Source of the DNA: Epiperipatus broadwayi
Taxonomy: Eukaryota; Onychophora; Udeonychophora; Euonychophora; Peripatidae
Direction: 5' to 3'
Length of the DNA stretch: 64,000 nucleotides
Assembly: GCA_028023455.1 (NCBI GenBank)
Contig: JAQFVV010000180.1
Span: 2,294,001 to 2,358,000, forward strand
The notes beneath the pieces were generated by a model. That model ran no database searches and had not been told where the DNA came from. It saw only the letters and a program-made list of their open reading frames with translations. Position 1 is the first letter of the stretch; the number at the start of each line of letters is the position of its first letter. Of the stretch, positions 1-12,571 are shown one piece after another. Both the position numbers and the translations under genes were made by a program.

Positions 1-528
1 AACCTTCATTACTTGGCAAATCTGATAAGTACTGTTTTTTTCACTGTCCCTTTATGAAGCACTCATAGAAAAGTCTTAGTGCTGCAATGGACTATTTATA
101 TAAAAAAACACCATCACTATTTAAATTGTATATATAAATAGTAAAATCCAAAGTTAAACATCAGTCACTTTAGGTATTACTATCAAATTTTTTATTTATT
201 TATTTGTTGATAAGATGCCTTTTAATGGATTCTAATGTTATTTTATACTTCACAATGATATTAAGATTAGTAGTATACTGCTTTTTTATAATCGACTTGA
301 ATTTCTGAAAGTAATCTCATTTAAATTGGATTTTTTTTAAAAAAAAATTCTTCTCTTTTTTTCTGTTTAATAATATATATTTAAAGTTTTTCTGTCTCCT
401 TTATTATACATTATATTTTTAAAGTATTTTTTTGTCCTTTACATACTCTAAAAAACATTTAAGTTATAAACATCATGATTCTGTTACAGCAAATAGCTGC
501 TCACCAGATGGAGCAATAGTATATACAA
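1..528. other. AT-rich spacer, no gene seen
   Basis: This stretch is dominated by A and T homopolymers with no reading frame or repeat that I recognise. The last 40 bases may already belong to the 5'-truncated LINE copy that follows, because its reading frame enters without a natural start codon. Confidence 0.6.
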
Positions 529-1179
529 GTGGCTAGAATAACTAAAATAGTATTTAATTGGGTTATAAGTAAAGGGCAGGTAACAAGATGGGTGAGAAAG
601 GTAATGCGGTATGCAAAAGATTTGGATAAAGAATTTATATCAGTATATTTGTACAAAAGATGGGATGATTGTGTTAAGAGGATTATTGAGTGTTATAGTA
701 GTAAGGAATGGGATAAAAGAATAAATTTATTAATAAAGATTAGGGAGAGAGATGGAGAAATAGTATGGAGAGTAAAAAGAGTTTAAATATATATATATAG
801 AAATAAACAGAATATTAGGTGTGAGTTAATATATGATAATAGTAAGGAAAGTAGTTTATTGTTTAAGGCTCGAACGGGATCTTTAGCTACAAAAGAATAT
901 ACATGTAAATGGAAAAATATGGGTGATTTATTTTGTAAATTATGTAAGGAAGGAATTGAAAATATTAGGCATTTGTTAATTGAATGTAAATGTTTGAAAA
1001 CAGAAAGGGTACATATAATGAAGTTGTGGAAAAATAAATATGAAAAGAGTGATTATATAGAAAGTGAATTATTGGTTTTTATGCCGGGTTTAGGAAAAGA
1101 TAAGGGGGATTTAGATATAAAGGTTATAGAGTTGACAAAAATTATGTTGTGGAAATGGGATAGAGCAGATTATGGGTAA
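529..1179 (+). pseudogene. LINE (non-LTR retrotransposon) ORF2 C-terminus, copy 1
   Basis: This is the 3' end of a non-LTR retrotransposon polyprotein, which would copy its RNA into DNA at the target site. Two blocks of 85 and 106 codons lie in one frame and are separated by a single TAA at 784-786; the codons between them are otherwise open. The second block carries C-x2-C-x8-H-x4-C (residues C26, C29, H38, C43 counted from 859), the zinc-knuckle-like motif found after the reverse transcriptase in many LINE clades. The palm motifs are absent, so the copy is 5'-truncated, as is usual for LINEs; the apparent GTG start at 529 is not meaningful. Copy 2 (2190-3551) has GAA where this copy has the stop. 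The clade is not resolved by eye. Confidence 0.8.
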
Positions 1180-1265
1180 ATTTAGAGTGGGGAATGTAAA
1201 AGAAAGTGGCTAACAGGTTTATCTGGGCATAATTGCTGAGATATTCTTGACTTCGTTTAAGGAGA

Positions 1266-1306
1266 AGCCATAATACATCACATACATCACATCACATCAC
1301 ATAGAA
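1266..1306 (+). repeat. LINE 3' tail of short ACATC-type repeats
   Basis: After the LINE untranslated region comes a run of ACATC/ACATCAC units. The second LINE copy ends with a shorter version (cattacatca, about 3540-3550). A short tandem repeat instead of poly(A) is a known tail type of several LINE clades, so I take this as the 3' end of copy 1. Confidence 0.6.
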
Positions 1307-2189
1307 TTTGTAAGAAGTGTGAGTTCTGGAATTGTCAGAACTGTATAATTGATTTGGGGATTTTGTACTCCAGAATTTGTCGGTCACCCACTGCACTAAC
1401 TCAGGAATCATTTGCCTTAGCAAATGGACATTTTAGTAGATGTGAAACTTTGATTGCAATGTGATCTGTAAGTCTAACCATTTTTTGGTAATAATGCCAA
1501 TCTTGATTTAATTTTTAGAAATCTCCATAGCTGAAGATCATTTGCTAGTTTACTGTCTAGATCTGCTATAATGTTAATATCATATAAAATAAAAACATCT
1601 CAACCACTCTTGCTATGCATAGAGATTCTGAGATTTTATTTTACAGCATATCTCTGTATTGTGCTTCTACAGAACAGTTCTACAAAAACAAAATATTGTG
1701 ATAAAATAAAAACTGCTTATATCTTAATGTGATGCCTTATTAGAAACAGGCATTTATGTCATAATGACAAGAACATATGACTACACTTTAGGAAGTTGTT
1801 TTATTCAATTTTTTTAAAATTTCAAGAGTCAAATGATTGTCTGGTTGTTAATAATATTTTTTTTTAATGGTAAATAGGCAATATTCTATTATTTACGAGA
1901 AGAAAATGCTTTAACCCTTTTCACAGCTGTTTTAGATGTTTATAGTAGCTAAATGGAGTAGTTTTGTTTGAGTATAGAGGAAACTCTCAAACCTAAACAC
2001 AAGATAGGGACAATATAAGGATAAGAACTGTACTGTGTGGATATTATGAGCATTTGGAATGGCTGTGAGGGGGATTAAAGCCATTTCTCTTTATAGTTAC
2101 ATACTACCTATGCATTATATAAATAATTAGAACATTATATTATGTTATTTATATATTCTAGTATGTATAATGTGGAATTAAGCTTCAAA
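1307..2189. other. Spacer between the two LINE copies
   Basis: AT-rich sequence without a recognisable gene, RNA or repeat. It separates two LINE copies that lie in the same orientation. Confidence 0.5.
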
Positions 2190-3551
2190 GCTGGCACCAT
2201 CATTGGAAAACATATTAGAAGAGAAGATATGGAAGTTATGCTGAGGATATGCACAAAGGTGGATAAAGAGATGGGGATTAAATTTAGTGAAGAAAAATCA
2301 AAAGTAATGATGATTAATACTGGGGAGAGAGAAGACAAAGAATTTTTATTGGGGGATATAAAGTTAAGGGTGGTGAATAGATATAATTATTTGGGAATTG
2401 TCTTAAGTAATCAGATAAATTGCTTGAATGAATGGGAGAAAAAATAGATAAATGAAGCAAAGAAAGGAAAGGGATTGATAAAGAAATTAACAGTGTTCTT
2501 ATATAATAAATATGATGTAGCTAGAATTGTATGGAAGGGAGTGGCAATAACAGGGTTAACATATGGTAATGATGCATTGTGTGTTAGTAAAGGGGTATTA
2601 GATTATTTAAAAAAAAAAATCAAAGAGAAGTTCAAAGACATGCATTAGATGCAGAAGTGTGGATGGAAAGGAGGCAATTCAAGGAGAAATAGGATGGTCA
2701 AGTTTTTATATGAAAGATGCAAAAAGCAAAATGAAAATGTTTGGTAGATTGCAACTTATGGATAATAAGAGAATAGCCAAAATAATATTTAATTGGGTTA
2801 TGAATAAAGGGCAGGTAACAAGATAGATCAGAAAAGTAATGCGATATGCAGAAGATTTGGTTAAAGACTTTATGTCAGTATACTTATACAAAAGGTGGGA
2901 AGATTGTGTTAGGAGAATTGTTGATTGTGTATAGTGTTAAAGAATAGGATAGAAGAATAGATGAATTAATAAAGAATAGGAAGTTGGAGAGTTGGAGAAC
3001 TAGTATGGAGAGTAAAAAGAGTTGAAATATTTATAGAAATAAATAGAATATTGGCTGTGAGTTAATTTATGATAATAGCAAGGAAAGTAGTTTACTTTAT
3101 TGAATGATATCTTTAGCAACAAGGGAATATACACATAAATGGAAAAATATGGGTGATTTCGACTGCAAGTTGTGTAAGAAAGACATAGAAAATATTAGGC
3201 ATCTGTTAATTGAATGTAAATAACTGAACGCAGACAGGTCACAAATAATGAAGTTGTGGAAGAATAAATATAAACAAAGTGATTATACAGAAAATGGCTT
3301 ATTGGTTTTTATGCTGGGTTTGGGAAAAGACAAGGGGGATTTAGATATAAAGGCCATGGGGATTTAGATATAAAGGCCGTGGAGTTGACAAAGATTATAT
3401 TGTGGAAATGGGATGGAGCAGGAGAGAGAAGAATATGGGAAAACGGTGGGGAATGGAAAGGGAAGTCAAGGTGGCTAACAGGTTTCTCTGGGCATAGTTA
3501 CTGAAAGATTCCTGCCTCCATATAAAGAGGAGTCACAGTGCATTACATCAG
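2190..3551 (+). pseudogene. LINE ORF2, RT thumb to C-terminus, copy 2
   Basis: This is a longer 5'-truncated copy of the same LINE family. Codons from about 2200 to 2447 read as the region just after the RT active site (LRICTKVDKEMGIKFSEEK, then NRYNYLGIVLS), the usual conserved GxxxnxxKt and yLG block of LINE reverse transcriptases. After the stop at 2445-2447 the frame is lost. Homology to copy 1 resumes at about 2765 (IVFNW/IIFNW, KGQVTR, RYAEDL) and continues through a decayed zinc knuckle at about 3165-3220. A 25-bp direct repeat (ggggatttagatataaaggcc twice, 3338-3380) is private to this copy. It ends near 3551 with a short catta-cat-ca tail. It is inactive. Confidence 0.75.
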
Positions 3552-3668
3552 GTTTAAAATAACCATAAATTCACTACGATAATGCAAAAAATTGATAGTT
3601 TTAGAGCGACTTGAAGTCGTGAATGAAAATTTTCAGTTGATGTAGACCCTTAATGTAAATATATATAT

Positions 3669-5679
3669 TGTAACGAGATAGCGTTACATCGATATTAAAC
3701 CTAGGAAACATCGCACACACACACCCCAGCAAGCAACCTAAAACACTCGTGATTTGTTTTCATAACCTGTAATAGTTTTTTTTCCGCTCATAAAATACAT
3801 TTATAAAATATAGACAGTGAACGTCCAAGTAAATGATTATAGCTTTCAGGTAATAAAATTTAATAAAATAGCCTTCGCGAAGAAATGATAAAGGAAATAT
3901 AATTTACTCTTAGAAATAATAAATATAATTTCTCTCCTAAATAATAAAATATAATTGTCACTCGAAGACCACGGTAATTAAATATGTTCATTTTAGAATT
4001 ATAATGTTAACTAAAGTAAAACTTATAGAAAAGATTTGAGGAAAAGATTAAATGCTCGACTTCTAAATTTAATACAGCTTGTATTGTTCTTGTAAAACAC
4101 ACGCACACACTCGAGGTGTGAAGAAGTAAGGTTGGTAAGAGTAAGATTGCAACAAAAGATTGTCTCGAAATAAATATTGCCTTTAGCACCAGGATTGAGG
4201 AACAGTTACCTCAAACACGGACCTGAACGGCAGCTCCAGGAACACGGAACTCTGGGGGTAGATTGGATCCTCCGATAAGGATCACCCGATATAAATATCA
4301 GTTAAAAACTATTCAAAAAAAATCCAATCTGTTTATTATTATTGTAGTTCAAACTTTGAGCTGTTCTTTTTATTCTGAACCACCCCATGCTTATTTTTAT
4401 CCCAATGCTTATGCTTTTTATTTTATCAAGATAGTTGTTCTGAAATAACGTATATTATTCTTCCGCATTCAAGATGATCACTACGAAATTAATATTAAGA
4501 GCGTCGACTGTCATGAGGGGCTAATAAACCCTTCAGTGACTGATCGCCCGCTCTAATTATCTCCGACTATGAAATACAATAACATCGTCATGGAAGTTAA
4601 TGCTCCCGATAACAAAAAAATTATGTTCCCCCTGAGATACCCAAACTCTCCAGACCATCCAATACTCGTATAAGCACGGACCACTCCAGCCACGAAAACA
4701 AACAAACCTAGGTAAATATTTTTATATTATGTTCACTCACTCACTTTATAAACTCGTAAGGAAATCTCGTAATTAACCAACCTAAGTAAACAAACCTTAA
4801 ACTTTCCTCGTCATCTTAACTTATCTTAGTCATAGAACTTTGTAAACATGAACTTTGAACTTTAGTGAATCTAAGGAAAAATAATATATTTTCTCAAATA
4901 GAAAGGAACTTTATTCCGATATTCATATTGTGCTATGTTTAATTATGATTCTCTGGACGTAATGTATGTGTGTGCAATAAACCAAATTAATATGTTTCTT
5001 TTCACATTTAATAAAATTATTCAATATTTAACCAAGTCGACATTTCTCAAATCTTTTCATACACTTAAAATCGTAGTTTATTTAATCTTTAATAATCACT
5101 GAAATATGTTTAGTTAAGTTTAAATTTCATTTCAATTTGTTTCTTTATGATTTATGTCAACATGCCGTAACCGTGTCTCTTATTTAACCTTAGTTAAGAT
5201 AGATGTAAGAGCGGGCGGGTCTATAATCAATCGAAGTAAACGTCAAATAATTATGTTGTATACGATATGTCGGGTGAACTTGTAAGCCTAGTGTTTGGGC
5301 GTAAACGAACCACCGCACTGTCGGTGACAACCAATAAATGAATCTTATGCTGTAGTCGACTAATTAGAAAACCACTGATTCTTCATTAGCGGACGTGTCT
5401 TTTGGAGGATCGTCCTTGAAAAACTATATTGCGGCCTTGAGTTATCTATTGGTCTATGCTAGGAGTTTGAGCTAGTGGGCGGGTTTGACTCCGAAGTCTT
5501 TTGACATGACTAAGGTGATGCAGAATTAAAATCCAATTAAATAATCGTACGGGCCCCTTGTGTGGATAGCTAATAACTATCGATAGAGTAAACAAATAAA
5601 ACTTTACGCTATGTCAGGTTTATTTTGGAGCCCCGACTCTTGTGCCGGGTTGTCGAATGACCAAACCAGTAGCGTTACA
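3669..5679 (+). repeat. 5' LTR of a degenerate Ty3/gypsy-like element
   Basis: The segment opens with TGTAACG and closes with CGTTACA (5673-5679), the inverted TG...CA ends expected of an LTR. It is AT-rich, like the flanks, and non-coding. Polyadenylation-type AATAAA motifs occur at about 4976 and 5595. The very start is itself a small palindrome, TGTAACG-agatag-CGTTACA (3669-3688). An alternative right boundary is near 5616-5625, just before a primer-binding-like TGGAGCCCCGAC. No second copy of this LTR exists after the interior, so the ends cannot be confirmed by comparison within the window. Length, about 2.0 kb, resembles the other LTRs here (2.1 and 2.6 kb). Confidence 0.55.
5626..5643 (+). 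promoter_or_regulatory. Possible primer-binding site
   Basis: TGGAGCCCCGACTCTTGT begins with TGG, complementary to a tRNA CCA end, and is followed by a GC-rich tract. That is typical of the site where a tRNA primes minus-strand synthesis just after a 5' LTR. It conflicts with the LTR end suggested by CGTTACA at 5679, so one of the two readings is wrong. I did not identify the tRNA. Confidence 0.3.
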
Positions 5680-7953
5680 TTGCTCAACTGAGGCTAGTAT
5701 AAATGACCTTCTAAACAGAAAGAGAAACAAACTAGATACTAGCAAGCCGAACCGGGAGAACCAAGTTTAGTAAACAAAAACTTGAACAAAAAAAACAAAC
5801 GGACAAAAACACACTTAAACACCAAACTGTAAACAAAACATTGGGAACCGGCAAAAAAACAAAGTAAACAAAACATAGCAGGAGAAAAGGAGCGACACCG
5901 ACAGCGCTGCACCATAAAACAAAAAACAAAAGAAAAAGAACCACACCTGTAAACAGTAGACAAAGTTATAAAGGCCAAATAAACAAGACACGGACAAAAA
6001 CAGGAGGAGGAAGGATAAAACGACTCGAAGGAAAGGGAGACGACTGCACACAGAAAGCGAAAGTATTCATGCGGGCGTTTAGCGAAGAACCAAAAAGCAC
6101 CAGTAGCCACATCCAAGGGGAAGTTGGGAATGGTGGAGAAAAACAAACCAGAGACATCGAAAACAAAGGGCCACAGGAGAAAAGGATAGCCAGAAAGGAG
6201 GAACGAACAAAACAAGAAGGAAGAAGAAAAAAGTACCTTGTCCACACAGCTAAAAAAAAGACAAAACAAAACCAGAAACAATAGAAGCGGAACCACCCGG
6301 AGACAACAAACATGAAAGAACAAAAACAGGGGGGAAGAAATACAGGCAACAAAACGACGATATTTTAACCGAGAGAGGACGGGCAGGACCAACAAACACA
6401 AGAGGGGGGGAAGACCTGGAGAAAGGAAGCCCAAAAGATGTCAATCCAAGGGACAAGCAGGTTTGCGGAAGGGCGCTAAGGCCATGTTCAACAAGCCGGG
6501 CCAACAGAAAACCACCGTTAAAGGAACCCAAAGATGGCAGGAAAAGGAGAAAGACCAAACAAGTGGCAACAGCATGCAGACAGGACCGCACAACGAGGCT
6601 AACCCGACTTAGTATAGGTCATCGAAAGGCTAAAGTACACGATAGGGACCGCGGGCCTCAAAGCAGAGACAAACCAGAGAAGGCCGAAAAGGGAAACAAA
6701 AAAACAAGGAAAAAGGAAGAAAAGGCAGAAGAAAGAACAAGAAAGGGCACAGTTTTCTCGGACAAGGGGGTAATCGAGGGACGACACCGACCGATTGACC
6801 CGGCCACCCTATCAGACAAGGCAACCCGCCCGTTCCAATACCGAAGAAATTGAAACCCCTAAACGAGCGGCAAAGACCGCCCAAACCCACCGCGTGAAAA
6901 AAGGGACGCAAACGATAGCCCGCTAGCCTAAACAAGGAACGACCCGGACACAAACCCCCCCGCAGAACGAACTATGACCACCACAGGTTTTCCACGAGGA
7001 TTTAACAAAAGTTACTGGCAAAGAGCCCCACCCCCACACCAAGACACCAAATATAACGAGGGCGTTTAACGGCCCTTTGGAAAAGACAGGGGGCAGGCTT
7101 GGTACATGCCTGGACCAAACCCTATCCGACGGTAAAAATGCGAGGCGGGACGACACACAAGCCAAGAATCGGCCTGCCCCTTAGAAAGACCCAAGAGCGA
7201 CAGAGGGGACAAAATCAATATCAAGAAGGCATTTACACAGAGGTCAGTTCTTGGGACACAGAAGCCCGGATGGAGTGTGGCCTAACCCCGAAGACCAGGC
7301 GATCCAAGAACCCCGCCCCAAGAAGAAGAAGACATAAGGCATCCTCGAATGTGACCTTTATAACAGTTCTACGAGACTCCCCACGATAGGGCCCTTGTTA
7401 CAATACTAAGAAAGGAGCACATGGGTGGATGAGGGAACGGTTTCCGGAGTAAAGAAGGGCGAACAAACCTAGACAACCCGACCACCGGTTTTGGTACAGA
7501 CCCCGGCTGGGGCACTGACCAGAAGGCGGAACAGGGTTGGCTTCATTAGTCGGCACTTAAAGACCCGGAAGAAGAACAGGCACCGAGCGAGAAGCCTCCT
7601 CGTGGCGTTCAAAAATCGCCAGACCTGGTCGGGCCAGGAGGGAGACTGACCACCGCGAATTCAAACAAAAGCTTCTGACAAACAACAGATTGGTGGATGG
7701 GTTAGCCCTGCAGGTCAAAGAGGAAATTGCAAGGGGGGACGCGACACCCGGGAACACAAGCGGGAGGCACAACACCCACAGACGGGGAAGCTCGGCAAGA
7801 ACGATAACAAAAGGTTATTTACGGAGGAAGCCGCTTACCAGAGGGAGAAGGACGAAGGGTCCCATGGAAAATCGGGACCGTGCATTACCCTGGGGATAAA
7901 GGAAAACGGAATGGGAAACAACCCGATTGTAATCCCGAAAGAAACGAGGTCGG

Positions 7954-8860
7954 ATGATTGACACACACGAACGCGCCTTATGGACAAACAAGACTGAGGG
8001 AATTAGCATGGTTTATGGCCTGAATGCACCGACACGCCACAAGATTGCGGGGGTGCTGTTTGTGCAAGACCAAACGCTAAATCGGTCAAATGAAGGACCC
8101 CAGATACCAATTATCATCCGGGAACCAAACCACACCGTGGCGATTGATTATACGGGCCTTACCGATGGCCGGGAAGAGAAATGGTCGCAACGATTTGTGT
8201 TCCAAAGGTCGCCCCCCCTGGCCCGGCCACACCAGACCATCAAATTGTTGGAACAAACAGTTCCCATCACGGGAAGCCAAGACATCCTACGGACATGGCA
8301 CACCATTTGGTCGAAAACTTGGAGGCAGTGGATAAATCGAACGGGACAAACACCACAGACGTCGATCCGGAACCCCAGAGCAACCCGTGCGAGTGAGAAT
8401 GCGGGTATTGGGACGGTTATTCCGTGTGTACACTGCGGGAGACATCGGAAATGGGTCCGGGGTTCCCGGATCACTGAAATGATCAACTCCTCAAAGAATG
8501 AGTCAACTGGATTTGAACCAAGCCGACTCCATTATGGGCAACCGAACCTTATCCGTACAAGACAGGCCCACAACCGAACCGGAAAATCGAAGGAAACAAG
8601 ACAATCAGACAGCTACGAAGTGGAGCACATGGGAGAAGCGACAGGCCATAAGCCAATCCGAATACGTTCAAAGTGGGCGACAGAGTGATGGTAAAGGCCA
8701 ACCCGTCAGTCGACCCGACAAAACACACAAAAATCTCGACATCATGAGGCCCATACAGATCGTCAGGGCATATGGAAACAACGCCCCGTTGACCCACGAA
8801 GGGAACGCTCAATGCAAGAGCACTGAAGAGGGCCGAATAACTTCGCTCACTCAGAGCTAA
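7954..8860 (+). pseudogene. Retrotransposon integrase remnant (pol C-terminus)
   Basis: Integrase inserts the cDNA copy of an LTR element into the host chromosome. In the 7954 frame, residues 11-41 resemble the end of the zinc-binding region and the CxxCQ-x-T linker, with the cysteines largely lost. Residues 56-69 (REPNHTVAIDYTGL) match the start of the catalytic core, where the Asp at residue 65 would be the first acidic residue of the D,D-35-E triad. I cannot place the second Asp and the Glu. A further piece, VGDRVMVK at 8673-8696 in a different frame, fits the SH3-like C-terminal domain of gypsy integrases. Pieces therefore lie in more than one frame and the gene is broken. Its place at the 3' end of the interior gives Ty3/gypsy order. 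Confidence 0.55.
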
Positions 8861-8884
8861 AACCCGCAGCATCGGATTTTACTC

Positions 8885-8900
8885 TACACCGGGCGGGGAG
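8885..8900 (+). promoter_or_regulatory. Possible polypurine tract
   Basis: The sequence gggcggggaga lies exactly where the GC-rich interior stops. A purine run here would prime plus-strand synthesis and should abut the 3' LTR. Instead AT-rich DNA with no similarity to the 3669 LTR follows. Confidence 0.4.
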
Positions 8901-11900
8901 AATATTAATAAATGACTGTTAATGAAAACATGCATAGAATAGGTTGTTTTTTTTTAAAAAAAATTCAGCTTTATTATAGCCTATTTTGTTTTTGATATAA
9001 CATGTGTATCATATTTATGGATAATAGGCATATTACTATAAGCCATGAATACGTGTTATATCAAAAGCAAAAGCATGATAATAAGAACTGAATATTTAAA
9101 AAAAAACCCATTTCTGTATATGTTTTTATTAACAGTCATTTACTATGTTAAGCAGATAGAAACTATTTATAGTTATATACCAATTAAACAAGTTTGTTTG
9201 TGTTTGTATCCTGATTATTTTATAATCGTAAATATAAGATTGCCAATTTAAGTACACAATTATACTTTAATTAAAGTATATACTCTTCTAGACTTAATTT
9301 GTTACTACATATATCTACCATTTATTACTTTTTAAATATAAATAAAAAAACGAAACAAACAAACATATTTTAAAATTTTACAAAATCAAGATTATTATTA
9401 AGAAATATAATTTATTTAAGTTTTGTTTTTGAATAATTTTTTTGTTAATTTATATTTTACATAATAGAAAAAAGACATATATTCTACAGTTAATAAATAT
9501 AAAATTAATAAATATATAATAAAAACATCTCTGGTTAACTTTTCTAAGAATCGTTGGATATTATTTTAATTGATTTTTCATTAAAATATATTTATGAATA
9601 TATAATAAACATAATAATGATTGCAGATTACTATAGAATTAAAATTAACCAGTTTTTAGAGTTCTTATTCATCCATAGATAATATAAAGTATTAAATAAG
9701 ATTAATATATGAACTTAAATTCTGTTCCAATTACATTATTCAAAACTGAAATATTTAATCCTCTCGAATAAATTATATACTTTAATACACTTTTCTGTAG
9801 TAATCTTAAACCATTAATATTTAACTTTTTTATGAATAACAGCAATTTTTAATGCTTTAGTGAATTTAATTATTTGCTGAAACTAATTCATGATGCATTT
9901 TAATTTTCACATTTTGAGCTATTTTGGTAGTATAGACGTTGTAGTGCTGAGAATATTCCCTAAAATGTTATATGTCAGAGCATTACAATACATCGTAGAT
10001 TGACATATTTTTATTCCAGGATGTTTCCAGATCTCTCAAAAGTCAATCTTTTAAAGCAATCATTTTCTTTCACTTAGTCATTTATTATTATAGCTCAATT
10101 TAACTAATAATTTTTATATTAATCAGTGATTTTGCTTACTGAAAAAAAATGATTAAAAGAGAGTTAGATCTTAAATCATGGACTTTTTATGCCTTATTTC
10201 TAATAATGAAACAATAGCCCATTGCTACTATCTCAGTTTTAAAGAATCACAAATTTCTCTCAGTAGAAAGTTCTTCAAATATTTCACCATTTCATAAATT
10301 GAAAATGTTTTTTAATTAAATGAACAGTTTGTATAATAATAAAAAAACAATATTACAACAAATTTGCAATTTAAAATACATTTTTAAAACTCATTGTTTG
10401 AATAAAATTAGTACATTTGTTTATTTAATATAATATATTCTATATTTTTTTTAAAATACTTTTTAAAATAATTACATGTAAATAATATTTAAAAATATAT
10501 ATGTTTTCATATTATTTTAATTGCATTAGCAAGGCGTGCACACATGCACATACATTAAATTATAATTGATTACTTTATTTATGTTTATGTATTACTGGTA
10601 AAATGTATGCAGTAAATAAAATATTAATAAATGAATATGTTTTAATCTATTCAATTTGTCTCCCAATAATATATTCATTTCATTATGATGTGCAAAATAA
10701 AATTTAAAAATGAAAATTTACATATGATATCTTATATTATTGTGGATTACCAATAACTGTTTATTAATATTCTAACTTAATGATCCTTTGAAAACAATTG
10801 AAAAATAAAGTAAGCCAATGCATTTTTTATTTTTAGGAAATAATGATTCTGTGTTAAAATCTGGATCAAGATTTTATCATATATTTATATAAATATATTA
10901 AATTTACAGTCTATAAGACAAAATACCAAATATTTAATATAATGTAATAGTTAAATAAACTATGAGATAAAAACATCTCGGTAAGTAATTAAAATGTTTA
11001 ATTATTACTGTTTTTTTTACTTGCCTTTCAGTTATATATTACACATTAACATTAACCATATTGTAAAAATTCTATATTTTACATGACTCCATTCACACTA
11101 TTATTTTATATCAATATAATTTTTCATAAATTAATAATTAATCTAGACATTATTATATGAAATTTCTTTGAGTTAAAATATCAAACAAATATTTAATTAT
11201 AATCAAAAATATTTTTATCAAAAATGAAGTTTTTATATGAGTTAATGCAAAAATTGCATACTTGAAGAAGTTGTATTGGCTTTCTTGTGATGAATACTTA
11301 GTAAAAATCATAAAGAAATATAACACATTATAATCTAATGTAACTGAAGTGTTATGGTTTTTTCATAAACTATATTTATAATCCTTAACTTTTATATGAC
11401 TGGTTATATTTGTTTGATGAATGTATAGTGAAATTTTTAGATATACCTGAATATAATTTCATTATGATTTATAATTTTGGATTATGACTAGGTAGGTGTT
11501 ACTTATTTTCTTATGTAACTATTTCATAATTTTAGCATAGAATATTATGTTTTTCTTACTTTGATATTTTGTTAATATGCTAAAATAAGGAATGTTAATG
11601 CACGCACAACAATGCTGATATCAGTTGAAAACACTTTTTTATAAAACATAATATTACATTAATATTCTTTATACAGAATAAACTGGAAATTACAGAAGCT
11701 ATAATTTTTTTTGCTTAAATGACCTTTTACAGCAGCATAGCTTTCATTGTAATTGTAATCAATTATCATAAACAAATTATTAGTTTAAAAATAACTATTA
11801 ATTAAAAGTGAGATGTATTTTCATCATATTTTTTTATATATAATTGATACACAAAATGACAAACTATATTCTTAATAATGAATGTTCCTTTTATTAGCCC

Positions 11901-12571
11901 TATAACAGTTATAGTACTAATTCTTTTATTATAGTGGAAATCAAATGAAACTGACTGTTTGATGTTGCAATTTAAATTATGATATAGATGTCATATCTGA
12001 TAAAGTAAATTAACAAGACTGAAATTAGAATAGACATTTGATATAATAATAGTTTATAATCAGAACTGCTTATAATAAAACATTATAAGGTATGAACATT
12101 TGTTTTAATTTAATCACTTTATTAAATTAGTAATTAAAAAGAAATAAATTGCAACTAATACAGTTTTATTAATCATTGCATTAAAAAAGATTTGTATATA
12201 TCTTTTGTGGATTTCAATTGAAACCGTATTATTAATATATATGGTTGAATGTTTTCACATACTTGCTTAGATAGTTAACAAATAGTTAAACAATGACTTT
12301 GACATCATAGATAAAATTTTATTACCTCCATCTTTATAAATTGCACACAAAAGGGCAAGAAGGATAATCAATTTCATAGTACAACAAAACAAATTATATA
12401 CATATATATGTTATAGTGACACATAGAAATGTAATTTTTTAATTTTACATTATTATGTGGTTCAGTATATATATATATGGGTGTGTTTATATACGTATAT
12501 GAAAAAAAAACATTAAATGATAGTTTAATTAAAAACTATAAGTAATGGTACTTTAAAATACTGATGTAAAT
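8901..12571. other. AT-rich spacer, no gene seen
   Basis: About 3.7 kb of very AT-rich sequence with many short A/T runs. I see no reading frame with recognisable content, no RNA gene and no paired repeat. The 68-codon frame at 9045-9251 has the composition of chance sequence. Confidence 0.6.

Larger units (their letters stand above)
5680..8900 (+). mobile_element. Interior of degenerate Ty3/gypsy-like element, T-poor strand
   Basis: The base composition changes sharply here. The plus strand becomes rich in A, G and C and very poor in T, unlike everything around it, and returns to AT-rich at about 8900. Order and content fit gag-pol: an unrecognisable first part (about 5700-7600), then integrase remnants (7954-8860), then a purine-rich tract. 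All three frames carry stops, and long minus-strand reading frames exist only because T-poor DNA lacks stop codons on the complement. I found no convincing protease or RT motif. The element is dead, and it lacks a 3' LTR. Confidence 0.6.

Noticed and set aside
5732-7165. Long minus-strand reading frames (up to 231 codons) rich in Phe, Leu, Ser and Cys
   Set aside because: They are the complement of a T-poor strand, which rarely yields stop codons when reversed. The products are low-complexity and several overlap in different frames; plus-strand integrase remnants give the true sense.
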